Program-made: the position numbers and the translations under genes
NCBI RefSeq assembly: GCF_947488835.1
Contig: NZ_CANLBK010000001.1
Coordinates: 124,001-188,000, forward strand
Length of the DNA: 64,000 bases
Source of the DNA: an uncultured Marinobacter sp.
Lineage (GTDB): Bacteria; Pseudomonadota; Gammaproteobacteria; Pseudomonadales; Oleiphilaceae
Reading direction: 5' to 3'
The notes under the pieces: generated by a model
What the model saw: the letters and a program-made list of their open reading frames with translations, nothing else
What the model was told of the DNA's origin: nothing
Database searches by the model: none
In this document: positions 46,636 to 55,207 of the stretch, piece by piece
Layout: every line of letters begins with the position of its first letter
How positions within the stretch are numbered: the stretch's first letter is position 1

Positions 46636-47052
46636 TTATTGTCTTTGGATCAGAACCCGCTGGATAACATGGCCCCAGGTGCGATCTTTAGCATCGCTGG
46701 CATGCTGGTCAGCGCGGCTTAGGGCTTCTGCTTGGCCCGCACTTGATACAAAGGCCGTAAACTGTTTGGTCACGGCCTGATGATAACCCCTGAAAGCAGC
46801 CTCACAGCCCGCTTGGGCACCCTTGGCAATGTCTGAAGGGGGTGCCGAGCTTATATGGCTGAAGCGATCGGATTCACCGACCATGCAATCCTGATACGCC
46901 TTGTACTTCTCGTTCAGGTTGGCACTGAGGGCTTTCTTTTCATCGGCGGTCAAATTCGGTGCAGGAGAAAGTGCCGCGCAACTGGCCAGCGATCCGCACA
47001 ATGCAACTGCAATGGTAGCGCCCCGCCAACGGGCAGCATTAAAGAAAATCAT
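46636..47052 (-). CDS. Putative lipoprotein, unknown function
   Basis: The 138-residue product has a signal with lipobox-like LASC (near residue 24), then a helical polar part (TADEKKALSANLNEKYKAYQ) with two cysteines (DCMVGE, AGCEAAF). No family is recognised. It follows the GST-like gene on the same strand, 39 bases after its stop. Confidence 0.55.
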   Translation of the reverse strand: MIFFNAARWRGATIAVALCGSLASCAALSPAPNLTADEKKALSANLNEKYKAYQDCMVGESDRFSHISSAPPSDIAKGAQAGCEAAFRGYHQAVTKQFTAFVSSAGQAEALSRADQHASDAKDRTWGHVIQRVLIQRQ

Positions 47053-47091
47053 ACCTATCAACCCCTTATAATGTGCATTGAGCATTGTATT

Positions 47092-48177
47092 CTAGCTTTT
47101 ATAAAGCCGAGCCCGCTTTAATTCTACCTTCACAGGTAAGGGCTCAGAAAAGACGGAAGCCAGCCCGAGTTCTTGGATAAACCCTTTAAGCTCTGAAGAG
47201 CCTGCGTCCACATTTTGATTGATTCGTTGCACCATCCAATAAGGATAGCTCACGTTGTAGCGCGTCTCCGATTCTCCCTCAATCGTTAACCGAGCGTCTC
47301 CAAGACGTTGGGGTATCTTATCTTTAGCGGGGTTTTCATCTGCCCAGGTTTTCACCCCCTGAATAGCTTGTTCTAACAATGGAGCCTGCAGTGACGACAT
47401 TGCCTGCAATACTGAAATCAGTGTGTCAGGTATTTGATCATTTGATCGCAAGGCTTCACAAGGCTGATCGAACGATCCATGCATAGCCATTAGCCAGGTA
47501 TACAGATGGTCGTATTTTTTAACTAAATCTACCGGTTCGGGGTCACGATGCAGGTGGGCGTATAGCTGGCCGTATAGTGCGAAGTCCCCAATGGTAGGCT
47601 GGCCGCCTAATAGAAATGCACAGGCCTTAAAGTGCTCGTCCAACAGGGACAGAATATTTTCGACCGCGACCTCTAACTTGGGCTCCATTTTCTTGGTGAT
47701 GCCCAAAATTGGCAAATAGCCTGACATTTTTCCGGCGAACTTTTTAGCCACAGTGCGCTGTAGGACGCCGGGGAAATAGGGGAGTGCATTTTTACCGAAT
47801 TCGCCAATAATAAACCTCAAGTTACCCTTGTAATTCCAACGGTAGTGAAGGGAGGCCATGGGTAACCACTCATCAGCAAAAAGCTCTACCAACAGGCTGG
47901 CAAAGGCTTGTTTTGGTGTTTCTGGGATAACCGGTTTGAGTCGGTTTTCCGTTTCATACACATCGATGATATGGCTTGAGTCTTGTAGCACGGTGCCATC
48001 GAGCCGAAACACAGTGGGCATTATTATTTTGCCAACGGCAGGCTGCACCTTTCTGAACAGTGTGTGCGCGTTGGGTGGCCTGTAGTCGTATGGAATGTTT
48101 TTGTAGTTGAAATAACTCCGCACTTTCGCGGTGTATGGGGAAACATCCCACCCTAAGAGCTGGTCTTTTTTAGCCAT
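47092..48177 (-). CDS. Glutathione S-transferase family protein
   Basis: The 361-residue protein has an N-terminal thioredoxin-like GST domain (WDVSPYTAKVRSYFNYKNIP; cis-proline in IMPTVF; QDSSHIIDVYE) and a helical C-terminal domain with the N-capping GGQPTIGDFALYGQ. It is longer than usual GSTs (about 200-230), with about 100 extra residues. The active-site residue is probably the serine in DVSPYT. Substrate unknown. Confidence 0.82.
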   Translation of the reverse strand: MAKKDQLLGWDVSPYTAKVRSYFNYKNIPYDYRPPNAHTLFRKVQPAVGKIIMPTVFRLDGTVLQDSSHIIDVYETENRLKPVIPETPKQAFASLLVELFADEWLPMASLHYRWNYKGNLRFIIGEFGKNALPYFPGVLQRTVAKKFAGKMSGYLPILGITKKMEPKLEVAVENILSLLDEHFKACAFLLGGQPTIGDFALYGQLYAHLHRDPEPVDLVKKYDHLYTWLMAMHGSFDQPCEALRSNDQIPDTLISVLQAMSSLQAPLLEQAIQGVKTWADENPAKDKIPQRLGDARLTIEGESETRYNVSYPYWMVQRINQNVDAGSSELKGFIQELGLASVFSEPLPVKVELKRARLYKS

Positions 48178-48278
48178 TTTGTTCTCGTTGTTTTATGTTT
48201 TTGGCCGACGCTGATTTAGCGATTCGCTAAATGATGTCCTTTACGATCATGTTTCGAACGAGCTCAACGGCATCTCTA

Positions 48279-48662
48279 TCACTCTATCACCCGCAGAAGG
48301 TGCAAACTGGTGATTGAAAGCGCAGCGACAGCAACATTCGTTGTTACTGGGTTGAACGCGGCACCTAGCATTATGGGCTGCACCAGAGTTACGAATGCCA
48401 GCAAACCTACCATTGCGGTTAATGTAAGCAGCAGCGGCCAACGCTGTCGCCAAAATATCAAGATTACAACGGCCATGGCAATCTCTAACACGCCAGCGAT
48501 AGTGGCCAACTGAACTGCATCAGAGCGTGAAAATCCGGCCGCCATGCTCATTGCCAGCTCATCCTCATGGGGGTAGAGCAATTTCGGAATCAAGCCTTGA
48601 TAGAACCAAATAAAAGCAATGGTGCCCCGGCATACTGCGTAGCTTAAAAGTGGACTATTCAC
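48279..48662 (-). CDS. DoxX-like membrane protein
   Basis: The 127-residue protein has four membrane segments (about 9-24, 50-69, 75-95, 105-124), as in DoxX-like families. The GTG start overlaps the stop of the DCC-family gene by 8 bases, so they are coupled. The pair may form a small membrane redox unit; function is unknown. Confidence 0.68.
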   Translation of the reverse strand: MNSPLLSYAVCRGTIAFIWFYQGLIPKLLYPHEDELAMSMAAGFSRSDAVQLATIAGVLEIAMAVVILIFWRQRWPLLLTLTAMVGLLAFVTLVQPIMLGAAFNPVTTNVAVAALSITSLHLLRVIE

Positions 48663-49092
48663 CCAGGAACCTTGAATCGTGATCTTTGTTGGGAATCACA
48701 CAAGCATCGTAGCGACCGAACAGCTTGTAGCGGTTTACTGCAATTCGGTCGTATAGCCAGTCTCGAATGACGGATGGCACAACCCAACCAATACAGGCCA
48801 ATGGCCACGGCCATGGCAGTTCACGCATTACCCTGAAAAAGGCCGTAGATTTGGTATAAATATCCGGCCCCTCAGCAAGCAGCATGGTTTCGTAGTAGTC
48901 CGTTGGGAAACCGTGCGACTGAAGAATCGCCTGGCCTTCAGGTGATTGAACGGTCGCTAATTTAAATCGGCGCTTTCTATCAAACCTAATGAGGAAGCGA
49001 GCCCATGCGGCGCAAAGTCGACACACGCCATCGAACAAAACCACAGGGTCCTGCGTAGCAACATTTGTTTGGGATTGCGGTTTCTGTGTCAT
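48655..49092 (-). CDS. DCC-family thiol-disulfide oxidoreductase (DUF393)
   Basis: The 145-residue protein has the family motif DGVCRLC near residues 21-27, with the D-x-x-C-x-x-C layout, and a conserved tail (YDRIAVNRYKLFGR). DUF393 proteins have a thioredoxin-like fold; few have known function. Its downstream neighbour overlaps and encodes a DoxX-like membrane protein. Confidence 0.85.
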   Translation of the reverse strand: MTQKPQSQTNVATQDPVVLFDGVCRLCAAWARFLIRFDRKRRFKLATVQSPEGQAILQSHGFPTDYYETMLLAEGPDIYTKSTAFFRVMRELPWPWPLACIGWVVPSVIRDWLYDRIAVNRYKLFGRYDACVIPNKDHDSRFLGE

Positions 49093-49218
49093 AGTAAATT
49101 TGAGTTATTGATGTTTTTCTTCGGCATGATATGAACCGTCTTTAAATCCCGGACTGCAACAACCTGGCGCCACATCTCGTCGGGGACGACGAAGCTTCCC
49201 CTTGGGCCTGTGCTTCGG

Positions 49219-49551
49219 TTATGTAGCGCGCGGTGCAAACATAATGATAGCCATACCTGCTAAGGCAACGCCTGAGCCAGCCAGATCCCAGGTAGTGGGG
49301 CGAATGCCGTCCACGGTCCATAGCCAGAGAATGGCCGTGAAGATATAAACGCCGCCATAGGCAGCATAAACCCTGCCTGCAGCCGTGGGGTGCAACGACA
49401 GTAACCAGACAAATGCCACAAGGCTCAACGCGCCTGGCACCAGGAGCCATACGGTTTTACCTTCCCGAAGCCAGAGGTAGGGCAGGTAACAGCCAACAAT
49501 CTCGGCTAGAGCGGTAACGAGGAATAGTCCAACTGTTTTCAACTCAGACAA
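49219..49551 (-). CDS. ynfA: UPF0060 / YnfA membrane protein
   Basis: The 110-residue inner-membrane protein has four membrane helices and the family blocks [13 protein letters not shown] and [12 protein letters not shown], as in E. coli YnfA (108 residues), a small multidrug-resistance-like protein. The start is TTG 49551 with CAGG 5 bases before it; no ATG is available in the right place. Confidence 0.9.
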   Translation of the reverse strand: MSELKTVGLFLVTALAEIVGCYLPYLWLREGKTVWLLVPGALSLVAFVWLLSLHPTAAGRVYAAYGGVYIFTAILWLWTVDGIRPTTWDLAGSGVALAGMAIIMFAPRAT

Positions 49552-49596
49552 AATAACCTGCTCCTTGGTTGAGAGCTTACTTTCATGCCCTGACTA

Positions 49597-51171
49597 TCAT
49601 GCGTCTCCGTCAAACATGGCTTCAAAATCCGGGTCGTTCTTTGACTTGCATGCCTGTCTATCCGTACCTATCTTGCTCATCGTCGTTTTAAGATCTTCAA
49701 GATAACGATCATCCACTTTGACTTCCGGCAGCCTTAGCGACGCAGCAGAGTATTTCCCGGTGAAACCCGTCAGCGGCATACCTGTTAATGCCTTCAAAGC
49801 GTTGACAGTCGTCATCATGCTTGTGCCCTCGCAATGAAAATTCCCTGCTACACAGTGGCATTTGGGGCTTACATCGTAGGAGCCAATTCGCGTTCTGGCA
49901 GGGAACCGGAGAGCAGAGTCAGAAATATCTCCAGCCAATGTCGAGCCGGGTTTGTATGAGCCATAAACGACAGCTCGAACATCAGCACCGAAGGGATTGG
50001 AAAGATACCATTTCACCGGACTGTAGGAACTCAACACTAACAGGACCGGCCGGGCGGTCTTTTGCATGTTCACCACAGTCATCAGATCCTTCGATGAGCT
50101 TTCATAAACACTCGCATAATACACCTGGTAATCCCCGAGAAGGTTGGCCTTCAATTGGGCATTTATCTCATTCAGATCGTAATAGGCGACCTCTGAATTT
50201 ATATCTACGCTCAGCTCAGTGGTATGCCAGTTGTTGACGTATTCCACCTCGATCTGATGTAACCCTGGCTCGAAGCGGTACAGAATCGATGCGTCTGAAC
50301 CACCCTCGTACAATACACCGCCATTAATAAGAATTCGGGTTTTCGACCAGCTTTGACTGACAGAAATTCTCCTCACTTCCTGGGTATCGAATTCCAGGTT
50401 ACCCACCCAGTAACCACCAAAATCCCTGGATTCAATGCCGTGTAGTTCATCCCTGATATAATTGATGGCGATGTTGTCCACGGATTCGGTGGCGATCACC
50501 GTGCGAGGCTCGTTTGTGTTGATATAGAAGGCTTGAAAGCCGTCTTTCGGTAGCTTATTCGTCGGGTTCAGGTACGCACCCCAAGTGTTTTTGCTAACCT
50601 TTAGGTCGGTTGCCGTTTTGATAGCAGGTGATTCGCTGTTCTCCCCGGACGAGCGTGATCTTGCCGCCTTCCTTTTTTCTGCGGCCTTTCTCAAACGCTC
50701 CGTTCTGTCTGCCAGGTAGGCTTCGTCGGCTCTCGTGCAATCGAGCTGATAGCCATAATCCGGAAGGGGTGATTGGTAGGTGCATTGATTGATGTAAGCC
50801 TCGAAGCGGCCCTTATAGACAGGATTATTTCCTGCCAGTGCAGCCGGATAATGCCCAGCCTGACCGAAATAGGCTTCCACCTGTTTGTAAACATCTCTGG
50901 AAACCGCACCGCTGTTGATTTCACGATTGTGCTCAGAGCTGGACCGCGCCCGATAATCTTCAAACCGTGCTGCTCGCTCCTTTAGGGCTTCGGTAGCGGC
51001 CACGGTATCCAGGTACTGCGTATTGATACGGTCGAATGTTGCCAGTGCCTGCGCAAGCTCTCCACGATCCCACTCCTGGATCCCTTGATTGAGCAGAGTG
51101 CGAGCTTCCTTTTCGGAGTTGGAGCAGGCAGCGAGAAATGGCAGTAACAGTAGGGCGAATACAATCTTCAC
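49597..51171 (-). CDS. Large lipoprotein of unknown function
   Basis: The 524-residue product has lipobox LAAC (about 13-16), a TPR-like helical segment (about 17-70) and a region with YPAALAGNNPVYKGRFEAYI recalling pilin-like folds. A basic helix (RTERLRKAAEKRKAARS) follows. A beta-rich PA14-like block (about 270-345: RILINGGVLYEGG, GLHQIEVEY) and a cysteine-containing C-terminus (CHCVAGNFHCEG) complete it. I know no named family. It may bind carbohydrate or cell surface. It has no close partner. Confidence 0.6.
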   Translation of the reverse strand: MKIVFALLLLPFLAACSNSEKEARTLLNQGIQEWDRGELAQALATFDRINTQYLDTVAATEALKERAARFEDYRARSSSEHNREINSGAVSRDVYKQVEAYFGQAGHYPAALAGNNPVYKGRFEAYINQCTYQSPLPDYGYQLDCTRADEAYLADRTERLRKAAEKRKAARSRSSGENSESPAIKTATDLKVSKNTWGAYLNPTNKLPKDGFQAFYINTNEPRTVIATESVDNIAINYIRDELHGIESRDFGGYWVGNLEFDTQEVRRISVSQSWSKTRILINGGVLYEGGSDASILYRFEPGLHQIEVEYVNNWHTTELSVDINSEVAYYDLNEINAQLKANLLGDYQVYYASVYESSSKDLMTVVNMQKTARPVLLVLSSYSPVKWYLSNPFGADVRAVVYGSYKPGSTLAGDISDSALRFPARTRIGSYDVSPKCHCVAGNFHCEGTSMMTTVNALKALTGMPLTGFTGKYSAASLRLPEVKVDDRYLEDLKTTMSKIGTDRQACKSKNDPDFEAMFDGDA

Positions 51172-51399
51172 AGAAAATCCTTAACTGCTTTCAGATTACC
51201 GTCTGTCGAACTCGAAGAGGCCAATCTGAACGATAGGGCATCGATCAGAACTGACGATGCTTTGCGAGCGGCAAACCGTTAGCCTCAACGTACGCGTTCG
51301 AGCTTGCGAAGTGCTCGTAAGAAATGACACATCAATAATATGCGCATATACATTGCCCATCAACCCTGCGCGGCGGCGAGCTTAGGTGTTGATGTAAGA
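51172..51399. other. Gene-free stretch between large lipoprotein and DinB genes
   Basis: I see no gene or clear regulatory element here. Together with the attC-like site to its right it probably marks the left border of the cassette region. Confidence 0.4.
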
Positions 51400-51473
51400 G
51401 AATTCCTGGGGTCAGTTACCAATGCTTGCTGAAGTGGCGAAAGTGCAGAACGTACTTAAGAGACAGGTTATAC
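51400..51473 (-). other. Degenerate attC-like site (leftmost)
   Basis: The R''-like GTATAAC (51467-51473, minus strand) overlaps the DinB stop codon, as in gene cassettes. The next 30 bases, including CGTTCTGCACTT, closely match the site at 54432-54503. The other half has no clear R' box, so this may be the worn end of the array. Confidence 0.4.
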
Positions 51474-52010
51474 ATGAGCTTCCTCCGGAATCAGAGCCAA
51501 TAGATCAGTAACCCCAACGTCCGCACCTGCCTGTGATAATAAAGCAGAAACTTGCCCTCGGTGGTGAGTCTGATGGTTGAAGAAATGAAGAATCAGACTC
51601 GAATAGCGCTTGTTGGCCGAAATCCCTTTGGTATTTCTGTAGCTAAGAACTAAACCCAGATCACCTTCGGTTAGCTGGGCTATCCAGCTGACAATTTGCC
51701 GGTCAAGCCAAGCCCGATGTTCAGATAAGCTACCAATATCGTCAAACACTGTCTGGCTTAGGCTTGTCGGGTTTGAAAGCTTGGAGACCTCCTGCAAGGA
51801 ACTCACGCAGGATGGATGGGTGGCAAACCGCTTCAGCCAGATGGTGTCACCAACGAGGATGTGATTCAGAGTTCCAAGAATCGAGCCAAAAAAAGCACCG
51901 CGGTCTTTCGCTAATTCTGTTTCAGAGAGTTGGCCTGCTGCCTCATAGACTTTGGAGTTCATCCACTGATTGTAAGCAGCTAACAATTCAAAATGATGTT
52001 TCAGGGTCAT
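51468..52010 (-). CDS. DinB-family protein
   Basis: The 180-residue four-helix protein has the DinB metal-site pattern: a histidine in TLNHILVGD near residue 49, and a second pair in FNHQTHHRGQ near 146-155. DinB proteins include thiol transferases and stress proteins of unknown role. It lies 39 bases after the racemase gene on the same strand. A frameshifted remnant of a similar gene lies at 53061-53149. Confidence 0.85.
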   Translation of the reverse strand: MTLKHHFELLAAYNQWMNSKVYEAAGQLSETELAKDRGAFFGSILGTLNHILVGDTIWLKRFATHPSCVSSLQEVSKLSNPTSLSQTVFDDIGSLSEHRAWLDRQIVSWIAQLTEGDLGLVLSYRNTKGISANKRYSSLILHFFNHQTHHRGQVSALLSQAGADVGVTDLLALIPEEAHV

Positions 52011-52049
52011 AAGTGTTGTGCTCTCTCATTCCCTTGCCGCAGACTCTGG

Positions 52050-52745
52050 TTAAATCCTGCCCAAGGCATACTGAACCGCCTGCTCGGCATGTATTTCTGT
52101 GGTGTCATACAGTTTGACCTCTGTATCCGAGCCCTGAATCAAAAGGCCTATCTCCGTGCATCCCAGAATCACTCCCTGCGCACCGCGTTCAGCCAATGAT
52201 GCGACAACGTCCAGATACATGGCTTTTGAATCAGGCTTGATCACACCTTGGCACAACTCATTGTAAATCACCGAATGAACGCTCTCTCTTTGAGACTCAT
52301 CTGGCACAACAACCTGGATACCATGGTCCTGAAGACGCCCAAGGTAAAACGTCTGCTCCATAGTAAATCGTGTTCCCAGCAGTCCTACACAGGTTATCCC
52401 ATCCTGTTTGAGCACGTTGGCCGTGGCATCTGCGATGTGGAGTAGGGGGATGTTTACTGAGCGTTCAATTTGGGGAGCGACTTTATGCATCGTGTTCGTA
52501 CAGAGAACCAAAAATTCTGCGCCTGCCGATTCAACCGACTGGGCGACTGATCCCAGTATTTCCCCTGTTGCCTGCCAATCCCCTTGGTGCTGCAACGCCT
52601 CAATCTCGGCAAAATCCACACTATAGAGAACGAGTTTTGCCGAATGGAGTCCACCGAGTTCGTCTCTTACTCGTTCGTTGATCAGGCGGTAATAAGTCTG
52701 AGTTGACTCCCAGCTCATTCCACCAATTAGACCTATTGTTTTCAT
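52050..52745 (-). CDS. Aspartate/glutamate racemase family protein
   Basis: This cofactor-free racemase family uses two cysteines, visible in VLCTNTMHK and GCTEIGLL. The 231 residues start KTIGLIGGMSWESTQTYY, the group typical of YgeA-like amino-acid racemases. ATG 52745 has AAGG 6 bases before it; the frame runs to 52805. It lies in a three-gene leftward set with a small membrane protein and DinB. Confidence 0.88.
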   Translation of the reverse strand: MKTIGLIGGMSWESTQTYYRLINERVRDELGGLHSAKLVLYSVDFAEIEALQHQGDWQATGEILGSVAQSVESAGAEFLVLCTNTMHKVAPQIERSVNIPLLHIADATANVLKQDGITCVGLLGTRFTMEQTFYLGRLQDHGIQVVVPDESQRESVHSVIYNELCQGVIKPDSKAMYLDVVASLAERGAQGVILGCTEIGLLIQGSDTEVKLYDTTEIHAEQAVQYALGRI

Positions 52746-52762
52746 GGGATGCCTTACCGTGT

Positions 52763-53038
52763 TTACCAACCCCACCAGCCCCAAACTTTGGCCATAGCGC
52801 GCCAAACAGCCCCGAGAATCGATGGAAAGAGTTGCGGGAGCAGCAACGCCAATACAGCAAATACGATGATACAGCTGACAAGGTAGCTACTACTGAGAAA
52901 GCCATCCCAATAGACGGCCAGCTCCAGGTTTGCCCAGAGCCAAACGAAGGCTGCGGTCGGGATAGAGAAGAACAGCGATGCGAAGAGGCTAATCAGCCTT
53001 GTTTCAATCGGCCCGCCTTGGCCGCGATGTTTTGCCAT
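52763..53038 (-). CDS. Small two-helix membrane protein
   Basis: The 91-residue product has two long hydrophobic segments (about 12-30 and 46-66) and a Trp-rich tail (AVWRAMAKVWGWWGW). ATG 53038 has GGAAG upstream. No family is recognised. A decayed DinB fragment precedes it. Confidence 0.5.
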   Translation of the reverse strand: MAKHRGQGGPIETRLISLFASLFFSIPTAAFVWLWANLELAVYWDGFLSSSYLVSCIIVFAVLALLLPQLFPSILGAVWRAMAKVWGWWGW

Positions 53039-53060
53039 AATCGATGACTTCCTTGTATAT

Positions 53061-53149
53061 AACTTCAGCGCCTGCACCCGCTTGTAATAATAGAGCAGAA
53101 GCTCGCCGCCTTCAGCTCATTGTCGGTGCCATTGAGGGCTGTTGAACAT
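53061..53149 (-). pseudogene. Remnant of a DinB-like gene
   Basis: On the minus strand, FNSPQWHR and, after a 14-base frame-shifting insertion, RRASALLLQAGAGAEV can be read. They line up with FNHQTHHRGQVSALLSQAGADV of the intact DinB gene at 51468-52010. The rest of the gene is gone. The similarity is also visible at DNA level. Confidence 0.6.
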
Positions 53150-53245
53150 TAATACTTGGTGAAGTGCTAATCTGACACTAGTTTTCCGTTACGATCAAAC
53201 AGTTCAGCAAAGTGACAGACAACCTGACTCTTTTGGGAGAAAAAA

Positions 53246-54373
53246 ATGTCGGACACCAACATCGAACTTATTTCCACCATTAGCGAAGACAACAAGCTGG
53301 AACTTGCTCTGCGCGAGATCGAGATTCCCCAGCCCGGCGAAAACGAGGTGGTCATCCGCATCGAAGCCGCCCCTATCAACCCGTCTGATTTGGGCGTGAT
53401 GTTCAGCGCGGCCGATATGACGACGGCCAGCCAATCCGGTACCGCCGAACGCCCGGTCATCAGTGCCGATGTTCCGGCCAAGTTCATGGGTGCCGTTAAA
53501 AAGCGGGTTGGCAAGCCTATACCTGTAGGCAATGAAGGGGCAGGTACCGTCGTTGCTGCAGGCTCATCCGCCGCTGCGCAAAGCCTGATGGGCAAAACCG
53601 TTGCGTTCATTGGCGGTGGTAGCTACCGCAAATATCTCTGTGCCAAGGTGCAAAGCTGTCTGGAGCTAGAGCAGGGTACGACTGCAGCCGAAGGCGCTTC
53701 AAGCTTTGTTAACCCGCTGACGGCATTAACCATGGTCGAAACCATGCGCGCTGAAGGTCACAAGGCTATCGTTCACGCAGCCGCCGCCTCTAACCTCGGA
53801 CAAATGCTCAACCGCATCTGCATCGCCGACGGCATCGACCTGGTGAATATCGTCCGCAAGCCAGAACAGGAAACATTGCTGCGGGAATTGGGTGCCAAAT
53901 ACGTGGTTAACTCCAGTAGCGACAGCTTTATGGCAGACCTGACCCAAGCACTGATCGAAACCGGCGCGACCATCGCGTTCGACCCGATTGGTGGTGGTAA
54001 ATTGGCCAGTGACATTCTCACCTGCATGGAAGCCGCCGTGTCTCGCAACATCACTGAATACAGCGTGTATGGATCTGACATCTATAAACAGGTTTATATT
54101 TATGGCGGACTTGATCGCGGCCCCATCACGATAAACCGCAACTTTGGTTTTGCCTGGGGTGTGAACGGCTTTTTATTGTTTAATGCATTAGGAAAACTGA
54201 ACAAGGAAGCCGTGTTCGCCATGCGCAAACGCATAGCCGCCGAGATCAAAACCACGTTCGCCAGCCACTACACTCACGACGTATCCCTGGCTGGTGCATT
54301 ACAACTGGATGCGATGGCGGTTTATGGCAAACAGGCTACTGGGGAGAAGTTCCTGATCAGGCCACAGAGCTGA
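53246..54373 (+). CDS. Medium-chain (MDR) oxidoreductase, zinc-binding dehydrogenase type
   Basis: This 375-residue protein has a GroES-like N-terminal domain (VVIRIEAAPINPSDLG) and a Rossmann-type C-terminal domain (AIVHAAAASNLGQMLNRIC). It resembles quinone reductase or trans-2-enoyl-CoA reductase-like members; zinc ligands are not evident. A GGGAG site precedes the ATG. It is the only plus-strand gene in a leftward region and has its own terminator. Upstream, on the minus strand, is a DinB remnant. Confidence 0.82.
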   Translation: MSDTNIELISTISEDNKLELALREIEIPQPGENEVVIRIEAAPINPSDLGVMFSAADMTTASQSGTAERPVISADVPAKFMGAVKKRVGKPIPVGNEGAGTVVAAGSSAAAQSLMGKTVAFIGGGSYRKYLCAKVQSCLELEQGTTAAEGASSFVNPLTALTMVETMRAEGHKAIVHAAAASNLGQMLNRICIADGIDLVNIVRKPEQETLLRELGAKYVVNSSSDSFMADLTQALIETGATIAFDPIGGGKLASDILTCMEAAVSRNITEYSVYGSDIYKQVYIYGGLDRGPITINRNFGFAWGVNGFLLFNALGKLNKEAVFAMRKRIAAEIKTTFASHYTHDVSLAGALQLDAMAVYGKQATGEKFLIRPQS

Positions 54374-54402
54374 CGTTTGATGTTTGGCCGAAAAGCCATT
54401 CC

Positions 54403-54435
54403 AGGCTGCTGGAGGCAGAGTGACTCCAGCAGCCT
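54403..54435 (+). terminator. Terminator after the MDR oxidoreductase gene
   Basis: AGGCTGCTGGAG pairs perfectly with CTCCAGCAGCCT across a 9-base loop, with a T-rich tail (AACTCTCTTGTTTG). The right end overlaps the R' box of the neighbouring attC-like site. Confidence 0.75.
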
Positions 54436-54503
54436 AACTCTCTTGTTTGTGCTGTTTAACTGCTCTGGGGAAGTGCAGAACGAACTTAATTGACCGGTTA
54501 TGT
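54432..54503 (-). other. attC-like site (degenerate) after the 193-aa secreted protein gene
   Basis: Read on the minus strand, R'' ACATAAC (54497-54503) and R' GTTAGGC (54432-54438, a full GTTRRRY match) frame a 58-base middle. GTTCGTTCTG and CAGCACAAAC pair imperfectly inside. The first half matches the site near 51.4 kb. R' is shared with a terminator arm, so part of the match could be chance. Confidence 0.5.
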
Positions 54504-54537
54504 ATTTGAAATAGTTATAGCTGAACATACCTTGCCT

Positions 54538-55119
54538 TCAATTCGTAAGGATTCTCAGTAAGATTAGGTTTACCTTGGGCGGGAGATCTTGGATTATGCC
54601 AATTGTGCCCCGAAGGCTTGAGACTGGGGTATATGCCTTGTTAGACCTAACCAGAATCTCCGGCCACTGGTCTGCCTCTTGAAAATCAAGCAGAAGCTGC
54701 GATAGCTGAACCCACCAATAAGCTTCGGTTGTTGAGTCTTTAGAGTTCCGAATTTTAGAAAACACCACTTCTGAATTAGAAACGATTACCTCTATTTTTC
54801 TTTGAATATTAACAGGGTTGCTCCGCAGCTCCCCAAGAGCGCGGGCCATTGAGTCAACATCCAGATCTCCAATCTTATTTATCTCGGCCGTAACCCAACT
54901 TTTTTCCGCGGGAGTTGGAGCTTTTACAGACTGGCCAAGACCCTGAAGCATTCGTTCGAACAGCTCAAGGCCGAGCATCCGTGCATCTCGACTTTCATAA
55001 TTAAACTCCCCGCCCATAAGAGAACGAAATACCTCTTGTCTATCTAGCTTCGCCACAGCTGGCGAAGCTACAAAGAAAGAAAAAATAACTAAAAGCAATG
55101 CGATGTTTAATCGAAACAC
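54538..55119 (-). CDS. Cassette gene: secreted hypothetical protein, 193 aa
   Basis: The product has a signal peptide (about 1-23, ending PAVAK) and a helical mature part without cysteines. I know no family. GTG 55119 is the first codon and lies 17 bases downstream of the R' box of the next attC, the usual cassette spacing. It lies between two attC-like sites and is probably a single-gene cassette. Confidence 0.6.
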   Translation of the reverse strand: MFRLNIALLLVIFSFFVASPAVAKLDRQEVFRSLMGGEFNYESRDARMLGLELFERMLQGLGQSVKAPTPAEKSWVTAEINKIGDLDVDSMARALGELRSNPVNIQRKIEVIVSNSEVVFSKIRNSKDSTTEAYWWVQLSQLLLDFQEADQWPEILVRSNKAYTPVSSLRGTIGIIQDLPPKVNLILLRILTN

Positions 55120-55136
55120 AGTTTCAACCTCTTATG

Positions 55137-55207
55137 ACATAACGCCTTGAATAGGCCGCCGTTTGGAGCGGTAGCGCAAAACGGTCGGCTTGATTCACTG
55201 GTTATTT
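55137..55207 (-). other. Integron attC site, 71 bp
   Basis: On the minus strand R'' is AAATAAC (55201-55207), 4 bases past the stop of the 303-aa gene, and R' is GTTATGT (55137-55143). L'' TGAATCAAGCC pairs with L' GGCCTATTCA except for one unpaired base in L'', the pattern integrases use to recognise attC. The centre contains CGGTAGCG-type stem sequence. Confidence 0.8.

Noticed and set aside
53141..53147. Perfect RYYYAAC box (GTTCAAC on the minus strand) as another attC
   Set aside because: The bases encode the FN of the DinB remnant, and no paired L boxes or R' box fit around it.
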